This document shows, piece by piece, positions 51,227 to 61,589 of a DNA stretch of 64,000 nucleotides. The notes beneath the pieces were generated by a model, which was given only the letters and a program-made list of their open reading frames with translations, did no database searches and was not told the DNA's origin. Location of the stretch: the NCBI RefSeq assembly GCF_017874475.1, contig NZ_JAGGLO010000001.1:620001-684000 (forward strand), given 5' to 3'. Made by a program: the position numbers and the translations under genes. Position 1 is the stretch's first letter. Each line of letters begins with the position of its first letter. Origin of the DNA: Anaerococcus degeneri. Its GTDB lineage: Bacteria > Bacillota > Clostridia > Tissierellales > Peptoniphilaceae.

Positions 51227-54200
51227 TTATTTTTTTATTAACATCGCCAATTGTTTAGCATTATTTTTATTTTGTACACAACTATAGTGATTTCCATCAA
51301 TATAGAATTTGTTTATATCGCCTATAATTGAATCTTTCCATTTATCAACTAAATGCTCAATATATTTATATGCTCCTTTGTTATCTTTAGCAATATAATA
51401 ATCAAGATCCCCAAAGAAAAGATCAGGATTATATTTTTGAGCTTCTATTGAATGTCTAAATATTTTATATAGATCAAACAAAGAGTACATAGATAACGCC
51501 TGTTTCTGCTTTTTATTAATAAGACTATGATACTTAATAAATCTATCACTCTGTATCATATTATTTAATTCTATAATAAGATTTTTATCTTCTTCATTAT
51601 TAAAACAATCTAAAATATTTGATATCGTTAGTATGTTTTTATTAGTATCAATTGAAGTATAAATATCATCAAATATATCAATTTGTCTAATTCCCAAATC
51701 TTCTAAATTTATACCAAACGCATATATGAATATTAATTCAAGTGGTAATTCATCAAAACTATTCTCTGGAATTGTTCCGCCTTCAATTATAGATAAATTA
51801 ACAACATTTATTCCCATTTCTAAAAGTCTTCTTGCCATTTCTATTGCTACGACTCCACTAAAACTATATCCTATTAGCTGCACTTCTTTGACATCAAATC
51901 CAACTATCTTTTTACAATACATATCCGCTAGCACCGGCACCAGGTTTTTCTTATCAAGTTCTAAATATTTTTTTATATTTGAAACTCCCAATATCAAAAC
52001 ATCTCCTGCATTTTGTTGGCATAATTCTGTAGCTAAATACTTGAAATTTTCCCAACTTCCAAAAGCGCCGTGTACAAGTACCCTTAACCTTGAGGCCTCC
52101 AAATTGTTTGAACCTTTAAAAATTTTTGTATATACCATTTCTTCATCACTATAATCTTTTTCTACATCCTTGTCATCACTTTCTTCAAGAAACGCAGAAA
52201 TTTCGGATACAAAAGGAAAATTAATTATTTCTCTCAATAATTCTTCAAAAGAAATTTCCTTATTTAGCTTATTTTTCACTTCGGTTGCTATTTTTGCAAT
52301 AATAAGTGAATCTGCCCCAAAGTCATAAAAATTTGATTCCAATGTTAAATCTTCAGCTTCCAACAAATTTTTGCAAATTTCAAGAATTTTTTCTTCAGTT
52401 TCAGATGTCGCTTCATTGTTAGCTGTATAAACTTTTTCTTCATTATTCTCAGCATTAATTATATCAAAATTCTTTTCCTGATCAATTTTGCCATTACTAT
52501 TCAACATTATAGATTCTACATAGTAAACTTTAGATGGAATCATATAATTTGGCAAATATCCCTTAATACTCTCGTTTATTTTTTCTCTATCTATTTCCAT
52601 AAACTTCGTTTTAAACTTTTTAATAAAAAGAGTTACCCCAAAAATCCCTAAAGATTTATTCTCATATGGAAATTTATAAACTTTATTGCTATCATCAACC
52701 GTAAGCAATATATTTTCCCATGTTTTTGTGTCTATAAATACAGTTTCTTCTCTTATGCTATCAATTGCTTCTTCCATCATTAATGCTTGCGATACCAGTA
52801 GCCAAGGTTCGTTTTTTATAGCTTCTGAGAATAACAAATATCCTTTAGGTGCCATCAATGTCTTAATGTAAGACATGCTTTTAGCAATATCTTTAACATT
52901 TTCCAATACATATGCTCCTATAATAATATCAAAATAATTTGGTTGTAGGCCATTTTTAATTGGATCTTCATTTATATCTAGTTGGTAAACTAATATATTC
53001 TTATTATTTTTAAAATTTTCTTTAGCCTGTGGTAAAAAATATTTTTGCAAATCTGTAAAATGATATTCATAGTCATGACCATTAAGTATTTTTAATAGTT
53101 TTTTTGTTGTTGCACCAGTACCTGCACCAATTTCTAAAACTCTTATCTTTTTCTTTTTATTGTACTTTAAATAATTTTCTAAAAACTGGCAATAATAGCC
53201 ATTAATCAAGGCTGAATATATACTTTTTTCATAAAGAGATTCTGTATATTTCTTTGAGCCATTAGGATAAAGAATTCCTCTTGGATCAATCTTGTTTGTT
53301 AAAATGTTTTTTAAATTATCTATATTTTCCTTAATATAATACATTATATTAATATCTCCGAATGCATTATCCCACATTAAAATACAATTATTCCATAACT
53401 TATCTAATAATTCTTTCTTTATTATTTTAGGAATTACAATTGATTCTCCCTTTGAATAAATAACATTATTTATTTTTAGCTGAGTTATCCATTTATTTAT
53501 AATTTTATGATATTTTAAATCTATATCAGTTAAATTTTTTTCATAATTATATAAATTTAAACCAATATTTTTTAATACCCCTAAATCTATCAAAGTATTT
53601 AACATCGAATTAAGGCAAACTATATCCCTTTGTTTGCAAATATATTGATAACAATCATAGTCTATATTTTTCTGAATATTTTCTTCTATTGCCTCAAACC
53701 CATCAAAATATTTATCGTATTGTTCGTCAACCTCACTAATATCAGCCCCTATTTTGGCAATAACTTCAATCGGTTTATCCTCATTATTATAGTTGACTCT
53801 AACAATTAAATCATCAATTCCTTCCTGTTTCATTAAGGTGTTTTTTATCTCTCCAAATTCTATTCTATTGCCTCTTATTTTCACCTGAGTATCTTCCGTA
53901 CCTAAAAATTCTATTTCTCCATTTGATAAATAGCGAACCAAATCTCCAGTAGAATAAAGTCTGACATGCTTTAGAGGATGAATAAAGAACTTTTCTTCTG
54001 TTAACTTTTTATCTCCTAAATACCCATCCGCTAAGCCTCTACCAGCTATATATAAATTACCTTCGCAATAAACTGGACAATCTTCAAAATTTTTATCTAA
54101 TACATAAATCTGTTGATTAGTGAGCGGTTTCCCATACGGAATGCTTTTCCATCCCTTTTTAATACCTTTATATTCATGATAGTTAGACCATATAGAGGCT

Positions 54201-56590
54201 TCTGTAGCACCTCCCAATACTATTATTTTAGATTCTACAAAAGTTTTTTGCACCGCATTAGGCATATTTAAAGGAATCCAATCTCTTGACAGCAATATTA
54301 GTTTAATAAAATTTTGTTTTTTTGATAAATTTTCTAAATAATTTAAATATAGTTTCATTAATTCTGGTATCATATTTAATATAGTCACGGAATTTTCTTC
54401 AATCAATTTATCCCAATGAGCAGGATTTAAATACTCACTTTCATCAGGATATACAATAGTTCCTCCAACTGATAACATTCCAAAAATATCATAAACAGAT
54501 AAGTCAAAATCTAATTTTGATATTCTTAATATGCAATCTTTCTCAGATATTTCGAATTTTTGATTTATATCATATATAGTATTAAATACTGCACCATGAT
54601 TTATTACAGCACCTTTTGGATTTTCAGTAGTCTCTGACGCAAACATGATATAAGCTGCATCAGTCGAATTGATATGTTCTATATTAAACATATTTATCAA
54701 ATCTAACCTATAATTTACATCATCAATGTTCACAAAATTTCTTTGTCTGCTATCATAACAACTGCCATTCGTCAAAATAACTTTACAATTACATTGTTTT
54801 AAAATATTTTCTAATCTTTTTTCTTCTATATTAAAATCTACTGGAACATATATAGCTCCTACCATAAGTATTCCAAGAATAGTATAAACTTGACTTTTAT
54901 TATGTGGTAGTTTTACAATTATATGCTCACCTTTTTTTACATTTTTTTCTTTCAATGCTAAAGCTATAGATACAGACTTATTATATAATTCTTTATAAGA
55001 AATTGAGCCTCTGGAGTCTATAATAGCCGCCTTATCTGGATAAGATTTTACTTTTTCTATAAAATCTTCTAATAATGTCTTATTATTAATTTTTTTATTT
55101 GTAGCATTAACTTTTTCTCTAATTTCACGTTGCCACTTAGGTAGATCAATTTCAAGACGTTTCTCCCAAAATTCTTCATTGTTCGATAAATTTATTAAAA
55201 TCTTCTTAAACTCACTAAACATATCCTCCAACATATCATCTTCAAATATTCCTTCACGAACATCCCAATTAACCTGTAAACCTAATTCAGTATCCATAGC
55301 TTGACAATCAATAAATACTTGCGGTGTTTGAGATATTCCATACACATATCTTCCTATCAACCTCTTTTTAATTAACCCTATTGCACTTGTAAATACATAC
55401 GGCGCTAAAAATTCTTTGGAATTATGCAGTTTAGCAATATCTCTTAATATATTAACTCCAGGATATGCACTATTATCTATTGAGCTGAATAATTCTTTAT
55501 TAACTTCTCTTGCTAACTCTGAAAAAGATTCTTTTATGTTTTTTATCGAAATTACCGATGTATTTGTAAAATCTCCTACTAAATATTCTATATTTTCCCC
55601 TAAATTTTTCTTGTTAAATAAAGTTAAATTTATAAGAAATTCTTTTTCTGTACTCCATTTTTTTAGTACTTCACTATATACAGTCAATACTGATGCTGTC
55701 GGTGTTAAAGCATGGTTTTGAGCTAAAATTTTAAATTTATCCCACATATCCTTATCTAATGTTAAAGACAATCTTTTAAACTTACAAACGTCCGTTTCTT
55801 TTAGCGTTTTTAAAGGTATTACTGGAGATGTCTTTAATTTTCTAGTCTTTTGACTCCAATATGCTTTCGCATTCTTGTATTCCGAGTTTTCTTTTGTCTT
55901 TTCTTCACTTATTATATAATTCCTAAATGATATCTTAGATTGTCTATCATTCTCTATTCCTTTAAAATACTTCATCTCAAACTCTAATAAAAGTTGCCAT
56001 ATACTTGACCAATCACATATCATAAAATCCATCGAAAAGTGTAAAATTGATTTTTCTCCATAATTTGATACTCCAATATCAAACATCGGCCATTTTTCTA
56101 ATTGATAAACTTTATCCTCTAACTGTTCTCTAATAGATATCCTATCTCCAGTAACAACCTCATATTCTGGAACTTTTTGTAGTATTTTTTGATATCCTTC
56201 TTTAAATATAACTGCCCTCAGCATTTCATGTTTATTTATCAAGTAATTCCATGTATCTTGTACTTTTGAAACGTCTAAATTATCATATAAAAATTCTTGA
56301 TAAATGTGACAAGATACATTTCCATATGAATGTAAGTCATCTCTTCCATAAAGATATGATGTCTGAACTGGAGATAATGGAAATGGTGCATAATCATCTT
56401 TAACATCATATTTATTCTCAAGTTTTTTAATGTATTCTTTAAGTCCCTCTTTATTTAATTTTAATTCCATTAAAATATCTTCATCTAACTGACCATTTAT
56501 GGATTTATATTTTAACTTTTCACCATCAACATACAACTCAATACCTTGCTTAGAATATTTTTCAATTATTTCTTTATAACCGTTCTCCAT
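51227..56590 (-). CDS. NRPS: docking-Cy-A(MT)-carrier-thioesterase
   Basis: A 1787-residue nonribosomal peptide synthetase. A TubC-like docking domain (1-58) precedes a heterocyclization domain (65-490) with D188-x4-D193-x2-S196. The adenylation domain (about 505-1380) has a methyltransferase inserted after motif A8 (about 970-1325, VLEIGAGTGA). Its specificity residues read D696 L697 Y700 N739 L766 S768 L792 I800 W801 with K1368, the code known for cysteine. Motif A3 is odd: ASETTENPKG in place of TSGTTGxPKG. A carrier domain (FGADSL, S1428) and a thioesterase (GYSFSG, S1576) follow. It would add Cys, form a thiazoline, possibly methylate it, and release the product. Good AGGAGG start. Confidence 0.93.
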   Translation of the reverse strand: MENGYKEIIEKYSKQGIELYVDGEKLKYKSINGQLDEDILMELKLNKEGLKEYIKKLENKYDVKDDYAPFPLSPVQTSYLYGRDDLHSYGNVSCHIYQEFLYDNLDVSKVQDTWNYLINKHEMLRAVIFKEGYQKILQKVPEYEVVTGDRISIREQLEDKVYQLEKWPMFDIGVSNYGEKSILHFSMDFMICDWSSIWQLLLEFEMKYFKGIENDRQSKISFRNYIISEEKTKENSEYKNAKAYWSQKTRKLKTSPVIPLKTLKETDVCKFKRLSLTLDKDMWDKFKILAQNHALTPTASVLTVYSEVLKKWSTEKEFLINLTLFNKKNLGENIEYLVGDFTNTSVISIKNIKESFSELAREVNKELFSSIDNSAYPGVNILRDIAKLHNSKEFLAPYVFTSAIGLIKKRLIGRYVYGISQTPQVFIDCQAMDTELGLQVNWDVREGIFEDDMLEDMFSEFKKILINLSNNEEFWEKRLEIDLPKWQREIREKVNATNKKINNKTLLEDFIEKVKSYPDKAAIIDSRGSISYKELYNKSVSIALALKEKNVKKGEHIIVKLPHNKSQVYTILGILMVGAIYVPVDFNIEEKRLENILKQCNCKVILTNGSCYDSRQRNFVNIDDVNYRLDLINMFNIEHINSTDAAYIMFASETTENPKGAVINHGAVFNTIYDINQKFEISEKDCILRISKLDFDLSVYDIFGMLSVGGTIVYPDESEYLNPAHWDKLIEENSVTILNMIPELMKLYLNYLENLSKKQNFIKLILLSRDWIPLNMPNAVQKTFVESKIIVLGGATEASIWSNYHEYKGIKKGWKSIPYGKPLTNQQIYVLDKNFEDCPVYCEGNLYIAGRGLADGYLGDKKLTEEKFFIHPLKHVRLYSTGDLVRYLSNGEIEFLGTEDTQVKIRGNRIEFGEIKNTLMKQEGIDDLIVRVNYNNEDKPIEVIAKIGADISEVDEQYDKYFDGFEAIEENIQKNIDYDCYQYICKQRDIVCLNSMLNTLIDLGVLKNIGLNLYNYEKNLTDIDLKYHKIINKWITQLKINNVIYSKGESIVIPKIIKKELLDKLWNNCILMWDNAFGDINIMYYIKENIDNLKNILTNKIDPRGILYPNGSKKYTESLYEKSIYSALINGYYCQFLENYLKYNKKKKIRVLEIGAGTGATTKKLLKILNGHDYEYHFTDLQKYFLPQAKENFKNNKNILVYQLDINEDPIKNGLQPNYFDIIIGAYVLENVKDIAKSMSYIKTLMAPKGYLLFSEAIKNEPWLLVSQALMMEEAIDSIREETVFIDTKTWENILLTVDDSNKVYKFPYENKSLGIFGVTLFIKKFKTKFMEIDREKINESIKGYLPNYMIPSKVYYVESIMLNSNGKIDQEKNFDIINAENNEEKVYTANNEATSETEEKILEICKNLLEAEDLTLESNFYDFGADSLIIAKIATEVKNKLNKEISFEELLREIINFPFVSEISAFLEESDDKDVEKDYSDEEMVYTKIFKGSNNLEASRLRVLVHGAFGSWENFKYLATELCQQNAGDVLILGVSNIKKYLELDKKNLVPVLADMYCKKIVGFDVKEVQLIGYSFSGVVAIEMARRLLEMGINVVNLSIIEGGTIPENSFDELPLELIFIYAFGINLEDLGIRQIDIFDDIYTSIDTNKNILTISNILDCFNNEEDKNLIIELNNMIQSDRFIKYHSLINKKQKQALSMYSLFDLYKIFRHSIEAQKYNPDLFFGDLDYYIAKDNKGAYKYIEHLVDKWKDSIIGDINKFYIDGNHYSCVQNKNNAKQLAMLIKK

Positions 56591-56609
56591 TATTTACCTC
56601 CTTATTAAA

Positions 56610-57659
56610 TTATTCATCAAGAATTTTTATATCACTCAGCAAAAGCAGCTTCTCTTTACTAGTCTCAATAAACTTTGCATATCCCGCTTTTTTCTGCAAA
56701 ATTTCCCATTTTTTAGATGTTGATAGTTCCCTGTTTACTCGACGAATATCAAGTTTGCCTGAATTCATATATTTCTTCATTTTAATCAATTCTGCTGTTA
56801 TTGAATCAATCCAGTATGTTTGAAAAAATTTTGAAGTACTCGTTTCTTTTAAAGAATTCAAAACCTTGTAGATTGACTCTTTACCTATATTTAAATCGTC
56901 TTTAGCTCCTTTTAAATATGTTCTTGGACGCCAAGCAACATCTCCATAAGCATCATTTAGCGATAATACTCCATCTTCATAATAAAGTTTAAAACTATAC
57001 ATTAATTGCATATTGTAATCAGGTGTTTTGGGATTTAATTGATTATTGAATTCTATTAAAATAGGTAATTTCCCTATATTTCCATATAATATATCAAATG
57101 GGCCTAATCCCTTTATTATATTATTATCCAACTCTAAATCACCTAAAATACCAGAAATAGCTAATAAATCCAAAGCTACATATGATAATTGTGTAGAAAA
57201 AGAAACACTTATATATTCTAACTTAGAATATATATTTAATTTTTTTGCATACACTGCAAAGCTCTGCATATTTGATAAATTTGAATATAGATTTGCAGTC
57301 ATGTAAATAAGGTTTTTCTCTCTTGCTAGCTTATAACATTTATATAAATGTTCTTGATAAACAGGTTGCTCTTGAATTACGTTTATTCCTTTATTTAGTA
57401 AATCTATGCACAATTCTGTTCCATCCCCACCTGTTCCCTCACTTCTAACAATAACGCAAGCTAAATCTATATCTGATGGCAATTCTTCAACATTAAAATA
57501 CAGTGGTATATTATATTTCTTTGAAAATGTCTTTGACCTTTCACTACCTCTTCCGATAATACCAACAATTTGAAAATCTGATTCGGCTCTCTTTAATGCT
57601 TTTAAATAAAATTCCCCAAAATTCGTGCCACAAACTATGGCTTTCAATCTTTTTTTCAT
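56610..57659 (-). CDS. Thiazolinyl imide reductase, copy 2
   Basis: A 349-residue NADPH-type oxidoreductase of the Irp3/PchG family, which reduces a carrier-bound thiazoline to thiazolidine. The Rossmann motif is VCGTNFGEFY; GGDGTELC and INVIQEQP follow. The family motif is EHP, and its His is proposed to act as a proton donor in Irp3; here it is Gln. I start at the ATG at 57659, one base after the previous stop, with AAGGAG upstream; a TTG 18 bases earlier is less likely. Copy 1 at 61586-62650 keeps the His. Confidence 0.88.
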   Translation of the reverse strand: MKKRLKAIVCGTNFGEFYLKALKRAESDFQIVGIIGRGSERSKTFSKKYNIPLYFNVEELPSDIDLACVIVRSEGTGGDGTELCIDLLNKGINVIQEQPVYQEHLYKCYKLAREKNLIYMTANLYSNLSNMQSFAVYAKKLNIYSKLEYISVSFSTQLSYVALDLLAISGILGDLELDNNIIKGLGPFDILYGNIGKLPILIEFNNQLNPKTPDYNMQLMYSFKLYYEDGVLSLNDAYGDVAWRPRTYLKGAKDDLNIGKESIYKVLNSLKETSTSKFFQTYWIDSITAELIKMKKYMNSGKLDIRRVNRELSTSKKWEILQKKAGYAKFIETSKEKLLLLSDIKILDE

Positions 57660-57660
57660 T

Positions 57661-58734
57661 TTATATTTCTCCTTCAAAGATATTATTCAATTTCAAATTT
57701 GTTCCTTTCATCAATTTGTAATAAAATGTTGTATCCATTTCCATCATCTTATCAAGTAAACTATTTAATAAAGGAAACTCACTCATATCTTTGATTTCAG
57801 TTTTATTACCATGTTCTAGAGCTAAAATGGAAACAGCTGCTACTGTTAGAGCCGTTAATCTAGTTGGTGAAATGCTTTTTAAAATCATATTAGCATCTAT
57901 AGTATTTTTATTTTTTATTCCTGTTGCCTCTAAGATAAATCCTCCAAAATCTTTTTTTTCAATATTATCCAAATTGGATAAATCCACTAATTTTTGTGCC
58001 ATTACATTTATATTTTCAATGTTATCGGAACGAATATTCTTTAAAAAATTGCAAACATATCCGTTCTTTATGCACATATAAAATATGGCATTTTCCACAC
58101 CTATTTGCCTACAAACTTTAATAGTTCTTTTATCAATATACGGAAATGGCACCCATCTTTCGCTGCTTATTGGCAATGTTATTGTTTTATTTTCTGCCAA
58201 ATATGGTTCTATCTTCCCTGAATTTAAGATTGATCTTGCATAAAACCCATCTTCACTTAAATATCTCAAGTATTCTTTGGCTGCATTATAAGTAAATTCT
58301 CCATTAGAGGCGTAATACATTTGAAAACTAAGGGTTTTATCAAAAACTCTAGAAATAATAACTGGCAATGCTTCTATTAATCCTGGCGATGAACCAACTC
58401 CATGATATATTGTTCCTCCTTCAAAAACAGATTTCTCATAGAAATTATAATAACTTAAGTCAATGAGAATACATTTGTTTTTATTAACTGTATCTATTAA
58501 ATTAAATATTGATGAATCTGAATACCCTGAACAGTTTATAATACAGTCACATCCATCAACAAACTCAATACAAGTATTTATATCATCCAAATCTATAAAC
58601 GCAAAAGTATTCTTACTCTTATAAACTTTTTCTTTTTTTCTATATCCCAACTTTATATCTTTGATGCCATAATCATTCAAAATTTTAGTACATTCTGAAC
58701 CAATATCTCCAGTAGCTCCAATTATTCCTATCAT
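57661..58734 (-). CDS. Saccharopine-dehydrogenase-like NAD(P) oxidoreductase
   Basis: A 357-residue protein with an N-terminal Rossmann domain (IGIIGATGDIGSECTKIL, then CDCIINCSGY) of the saccharopine dehydrogenase-like type, and a catalytic domain starting GVGSSPGLIEALP. Its role in this cluster is unclear: it could supply a precursor or perform a second reduction of the ring product. It overlaps the upstream carrier protein gene by four bases (ATGA), tying it to the peptide pathway. Real lysine-pathway enzymes are not co-encoded with such clusters. Confidence 0.8.
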   Translation of the reverse strand: MIGIIGATGDIGSECTKILNDYGIKDIKLGYRKKEKVYKSKNTFAFIDLDDINTCIEFVDGCDCIINCSGYSDSSIFNLIDTVNKNKCILIDLSYYNFYEKSVFEGGTIYHGVGSSPGLIEALPVIISRVFDKTLSFQMYYASNGEFTYNAAKEYLRYLSEDGFYARSILNSGKIEPYLAENKTITLPISSERWVPFPYIDKRTIKVCRQIGVENAIFYMCIKNGYVCNFLKNIRSDNIENINVMAQKLVDLSNLDNIEKKDFGGFILEATGIKNKNTIDANMILKSISPTRLTALTVAAVSILALEHGNKTEIKDMSEFPLLNSLLDKMMEMDTTFYYKLMKGTNLKLNNIFEGEI

Positions 58735-60107
58735 ATTTCACCTTCTACTACCTCCATACCTAACTGTTTTGAATTTATCAAATTTAACATTTTTTCAAAT
58801 TCAGGATTTGAAAAAATTTCATTTAATTTTAGGTTGCATTTTAATCTTCTTTCTATCTCAACTAGAAGCTTTGTTGCAGATAAGCTATTTCCTCCAAGCT
58901 TAAAATAATTAGAATTTCTATCTACATCATCTATATCCAAATTTTGCATCCATATTATTTTTAAGATTTCTTCTAAATTTTCATTATGATTTTTTAATTG
59001 TTCTTTTATTGTTGCTTTATCAGAGACATCCACATCAAAAGAGTCCAATGACAGCAAAACAATCTTCTTATCGAAATCTAACCCAATTTCATTTTCTAAG
59101 TTATTTATCAACTCAAGATGATCTGTATAGTTTTCTGATTCGAGATAATAAGCAATATTATTTTCTATCGAAAACATAGTATTTTTTAAAAAATATTTTT
59201 TGGCTATTTCCTTAATGTAATCAACTTTATAAAAAAACTGCGTACGTTTTTCAGTTTCTACATTAAGATTTTTTTCTTGAAAAAATATGGCTGTAAGTAT
59301 AGATATTGGATCCATTTTACCAAAATCAATTACATGAATTTTTCCGTTTCTTTTTAACATTAGTTTTGAGGTTTTGAAAAAAGATTCAACATCTTCAATT
59401 TGATGTAAAAAATTAACAGAAATAATGTGATCAAATCTACTTAAGTAATTATCTTTTAAAAATTTCTTATCATTGCAATCATTTAATAAAATTACATTGT
59501 TTAAATATTTAATTCTGCTGACTAAGTTATCTTTTATTGTGCAATCTACATCATTAACAATGCCTATTGTTAACCTTTTAATATCTTTACTTTCATTATT
59601 GATGTTTTTAATTAATTTATCTAATAAACTCTCAGTAAACTCACTTCTAATGCCTAGTTTTGCTGGGGATATTTCATTATCTAAAAGCAAAAGCTCTTTT
59701 TTATTATTATTCTCAAGTATATCTACAAATAAATTCTTTTTTAGTTGTAGTTTTCTATATAAAGAATCCTCTGCGATTTTTACTTCATTCATCTCATCTG
59801 CTTTAAAATCTTTCACATATTTCAACCAGTATTTAATTATATTTTCATTCTTGTTGTCTATTTTTATTTTTTTAACATTAATTTCAGTTAATAAATCTAA
59901 TAAAAATTTTTGGACAAAATACTTTCTCTTTTTTACTTCATTGTCTGTATTAATATTATCAATATAATTTATCTTAAATTCCGATTTATCTTCCTCTAAT
60001 TCTGGTTCAACCAGGAGCGTTTTAACATTTTCTTGTGAGATTATTGTTTTATATTTACCACTATAAATTCTTTTTTGATACTCAATATTAAACTTTTTTC
60101 TTTTCAT
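58731..60107 (-). CDS. Degenerate methyltransferase-like domain fused to a carrier domain
   Basis: A 458-residue protein. The C-terminal 85 residues are a peptidyl carrier domain with YFKLGGNSLSATKLL, the phosphopantetheine serine being S408. The front 360 residues look like the cluster's methyltransferase fold: IIKYWLKYVKD and FDHIISVNFLHQIEDVESFF, with KRNGKIHVIDFG matching its late motif. The SAM-binding loop is not recognisable (RLTIGIVNDVDCT). The domain may thus be catalytically dead and structural. The carrier lies between a stand-alone Cy protein and an oxidoreductase, so it may hold the intermediate in trans. Confidence 0.75.
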   Translation of the reverse strand: MKRKKFNIEYQKRIYSGKYKTIISQENVKTLLVEPELEEDKSEFKINYIDNINTDNEVKKRKYFVQKFLLDLLTEINVKKIKIDNKNENIIKYWLKYVKDFKADEMNEVKIAEDSLYRKLQLKKNLFVDILENNNKKELLLLDNEISPAKLGIRSEFTESLLDKLIKNINNESKDIKRLTIGIVNDVDCTIKDNLVSRIKYLNNVILLNDCNDKKFLKDNYLSRFDHIISVNFLHQIEDVESFFKTSKLMLKRNGKIHVIDFGKMDPISILTAIFFQEKNLNVETEKRTQFFYKVDYIKEIAKKYFLKNTMFSIENNIAYYLESENYTDHLELINNLENEIGLDFDKKIVLLSLDSFDVDVSDKATIKEQLKNHNENLEEILKIIWMQNLDIDDVDRNSNYFKLGGNSLSATKLLVEIERRLKCNLKLNEIFSNPEFEKMLNLINSKQLGMEVVEGEI

Positions 60108-60131
60108 ATTATTCCCTCCATAGTTGATTTA

Positions 60132-61589
60132 TCAAAAATTAGAGCATATTTCATTTGAAACATCAATATACTTACCTATCATCCAAATAATATCCTCTTC
60201 ATATAATAATTCATCTATATAATCAAAAGTAATCACAATACTATCATCAATCATTCTTATATGATGATCTAGATAAACTTGAGGTGTTTGACTTAATGAA
60301 CATATTTCATGGAATCCATTTTTACAATTGTTATAACTCTCTCCAATCATACAGGTAACTACTATTGGAAACAATTTATTTATTCCATTCTCTTGCCTAG
60401 CTTTATTTATAACATTAATCCCATCAAAACATCTATATTCTAATAACTTAAATATTTGTTTTTGGGTTTTTTTGATGGACTCTAATATAGATTTATATTC
60501 ATCTTTATAGCTAATTAATCCTATATTTGTAAATTCTCCCAACAATTCATCTGCATTTTTAACTACTGGTAATTTCCCAAATAATGTTGTTGTTATTGTT
60601 AATTCGTCAGTCTCAATTAAGTCAGACAATACTTTCATATAAATAGTGATTAATATAGCAGACAACGTTACACCTCTTAGTTTTGAATAATGTATTAAAT
60701 TGTCAGTTTGTTCTTTACTAAAACGATATTCTTTTCTTTTAAAATTGTATTCTTCTAAGTCATTAATCGGCATTTTTGTTCTTAAATTCGGTGCTTTTGG
60801 TAGTGTTTTTATCATTTTATTCCAATATTTTTCAGCCTCATCTAAAAGTCTCTTATTAAACGCAAGTTCCTTATATATTCTTAAATTCATTACATAATCT
60901 TTATAAGATACATCGGAAAAACTTATTTTTTCTCCTTCGTATAACGCAAAAAGCTTATATATCATATTACCTGCACTCCACGCATCTAATATAGAACAAT
61001 CAAAACTTATGTGGAGTACATCATTTTTATTCCCGCCATTAATTTTCTTTCCAACTACGAATTTAAACATAGGCCATGTTTCGATATTATACTTCATATG
61101 CGATAAAATCTTTCGCATTTTATACCTATCCTCTTTAGAATTATATTGATATTTAAAAACTTTATATTCAGGAACTTTTTCCAGTATAATCCCTCTACCA
61201 TCCGATAATAAAATCAATCTTAAAATATCATTTTTTCTAATCATCAAATTAATGTTTTTTTCAAGATTAGCAATATTTAAATTTTGCTTTTCAAATTCAA
61301 TATAATAATGAGCATTAACTTTATTTAAAAATTCCCCATCTACTTGTCCAGCCATATATGCCAACTGAAGTGAACTCAATTCCAAAGTGTTTTCTTGTGC
61401 TTTTGATAAATATCTGAGTAAATCCTCTTTGTTAACTTTAATTTCGTTGATTACCTCTTCATTGTATAATTCTTTTTTGATTCTATATTTTAATTTTTTA
61501 TCTTCCACAAACAAAAACATTCCCTGTTTTCTCAGCTCATTTACATAATCAAATAATTCTAAGTCTGTACTATCATTTTTTAGTTTCAT
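60132..61589 (-). CDS. Stand-alone heterocyclization (Cy) protein
   Basis: A 485-residue protein made of a TubC-like docking domain (about 10-62) and one Cy domain. The Cy motif is D197-x4-D202-x2-S205 in FDCSILDAWS, in place of the HHxxxDG of condensation domains. Late motifs (LLGEFTNIGL and SQTPQVYLDH) also fit. Cy domains join Cys (or Ser/Thr) to the growing chain and cyclise it to thiazoline (or oxazoline). With no A or carrier domain of its own, it must act on a partner in trans, perhaps the carrier protein encoded next. It overlaps the imide reductase gene upstream by four bases. Confidence 0.92.
   Translation of the reverse strand: MKLKNDSTDLELFDYVNELRKQGMFLFVEDKKLKYRIKKELYNEEVINEIKVNKEDLLRYLSKAQENTLELSSLQLAYMAGQVDGEFLNKVNAHYYIEFEKQNLNIANLEKNINLMIRKNDILRLILLSDGRGIILEKVPEYKVFKYQYNSKEDRYKMRKILSHMKYNIETWPMFKFVVGKKINGGNKNDVLHISFDCSILDAWSAGNMIYKLFALYEGEKISFSDVSYKDYVMNLRIYKELAFNKRLLDEAEKYWNKMIKTLPKAPNLRTKMPINDLEEYNFKRKEYRFSKEQTDNLIHYSKLRGVTLSAILITIYMKVLSDLIETDELTITTTLFGKLPVVKNADELLGEFTNIGLISYKDEYKSILESIKKTQKQIFKLLEYRCFDGINVINKARQENGINKLFPIVVTCMIGESYNNCKNGFHEICSLSQTPQVYLDHHIRMIDDSIVITFDYIDELLYEEDIIWMIGKYIDVSNEICSNF

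Noticed and set aside
57661-58734. Lysine-pathway saccharopine dehydrogenase
   Set aside because: Only the Rossmann fold type matches; its four-base overlap with the carrier gene ties it to the peptide operon.
59473-59967. Long rightward open frame of 164 codons antisense to the carrier protein gene
   Set aside because: Hydrophobic Ser/Leu/Phe/Ile-rich noise typical of the reverse strand of Lys/Asn/Asp-rich genes; the leftward frame has a carrier motif.
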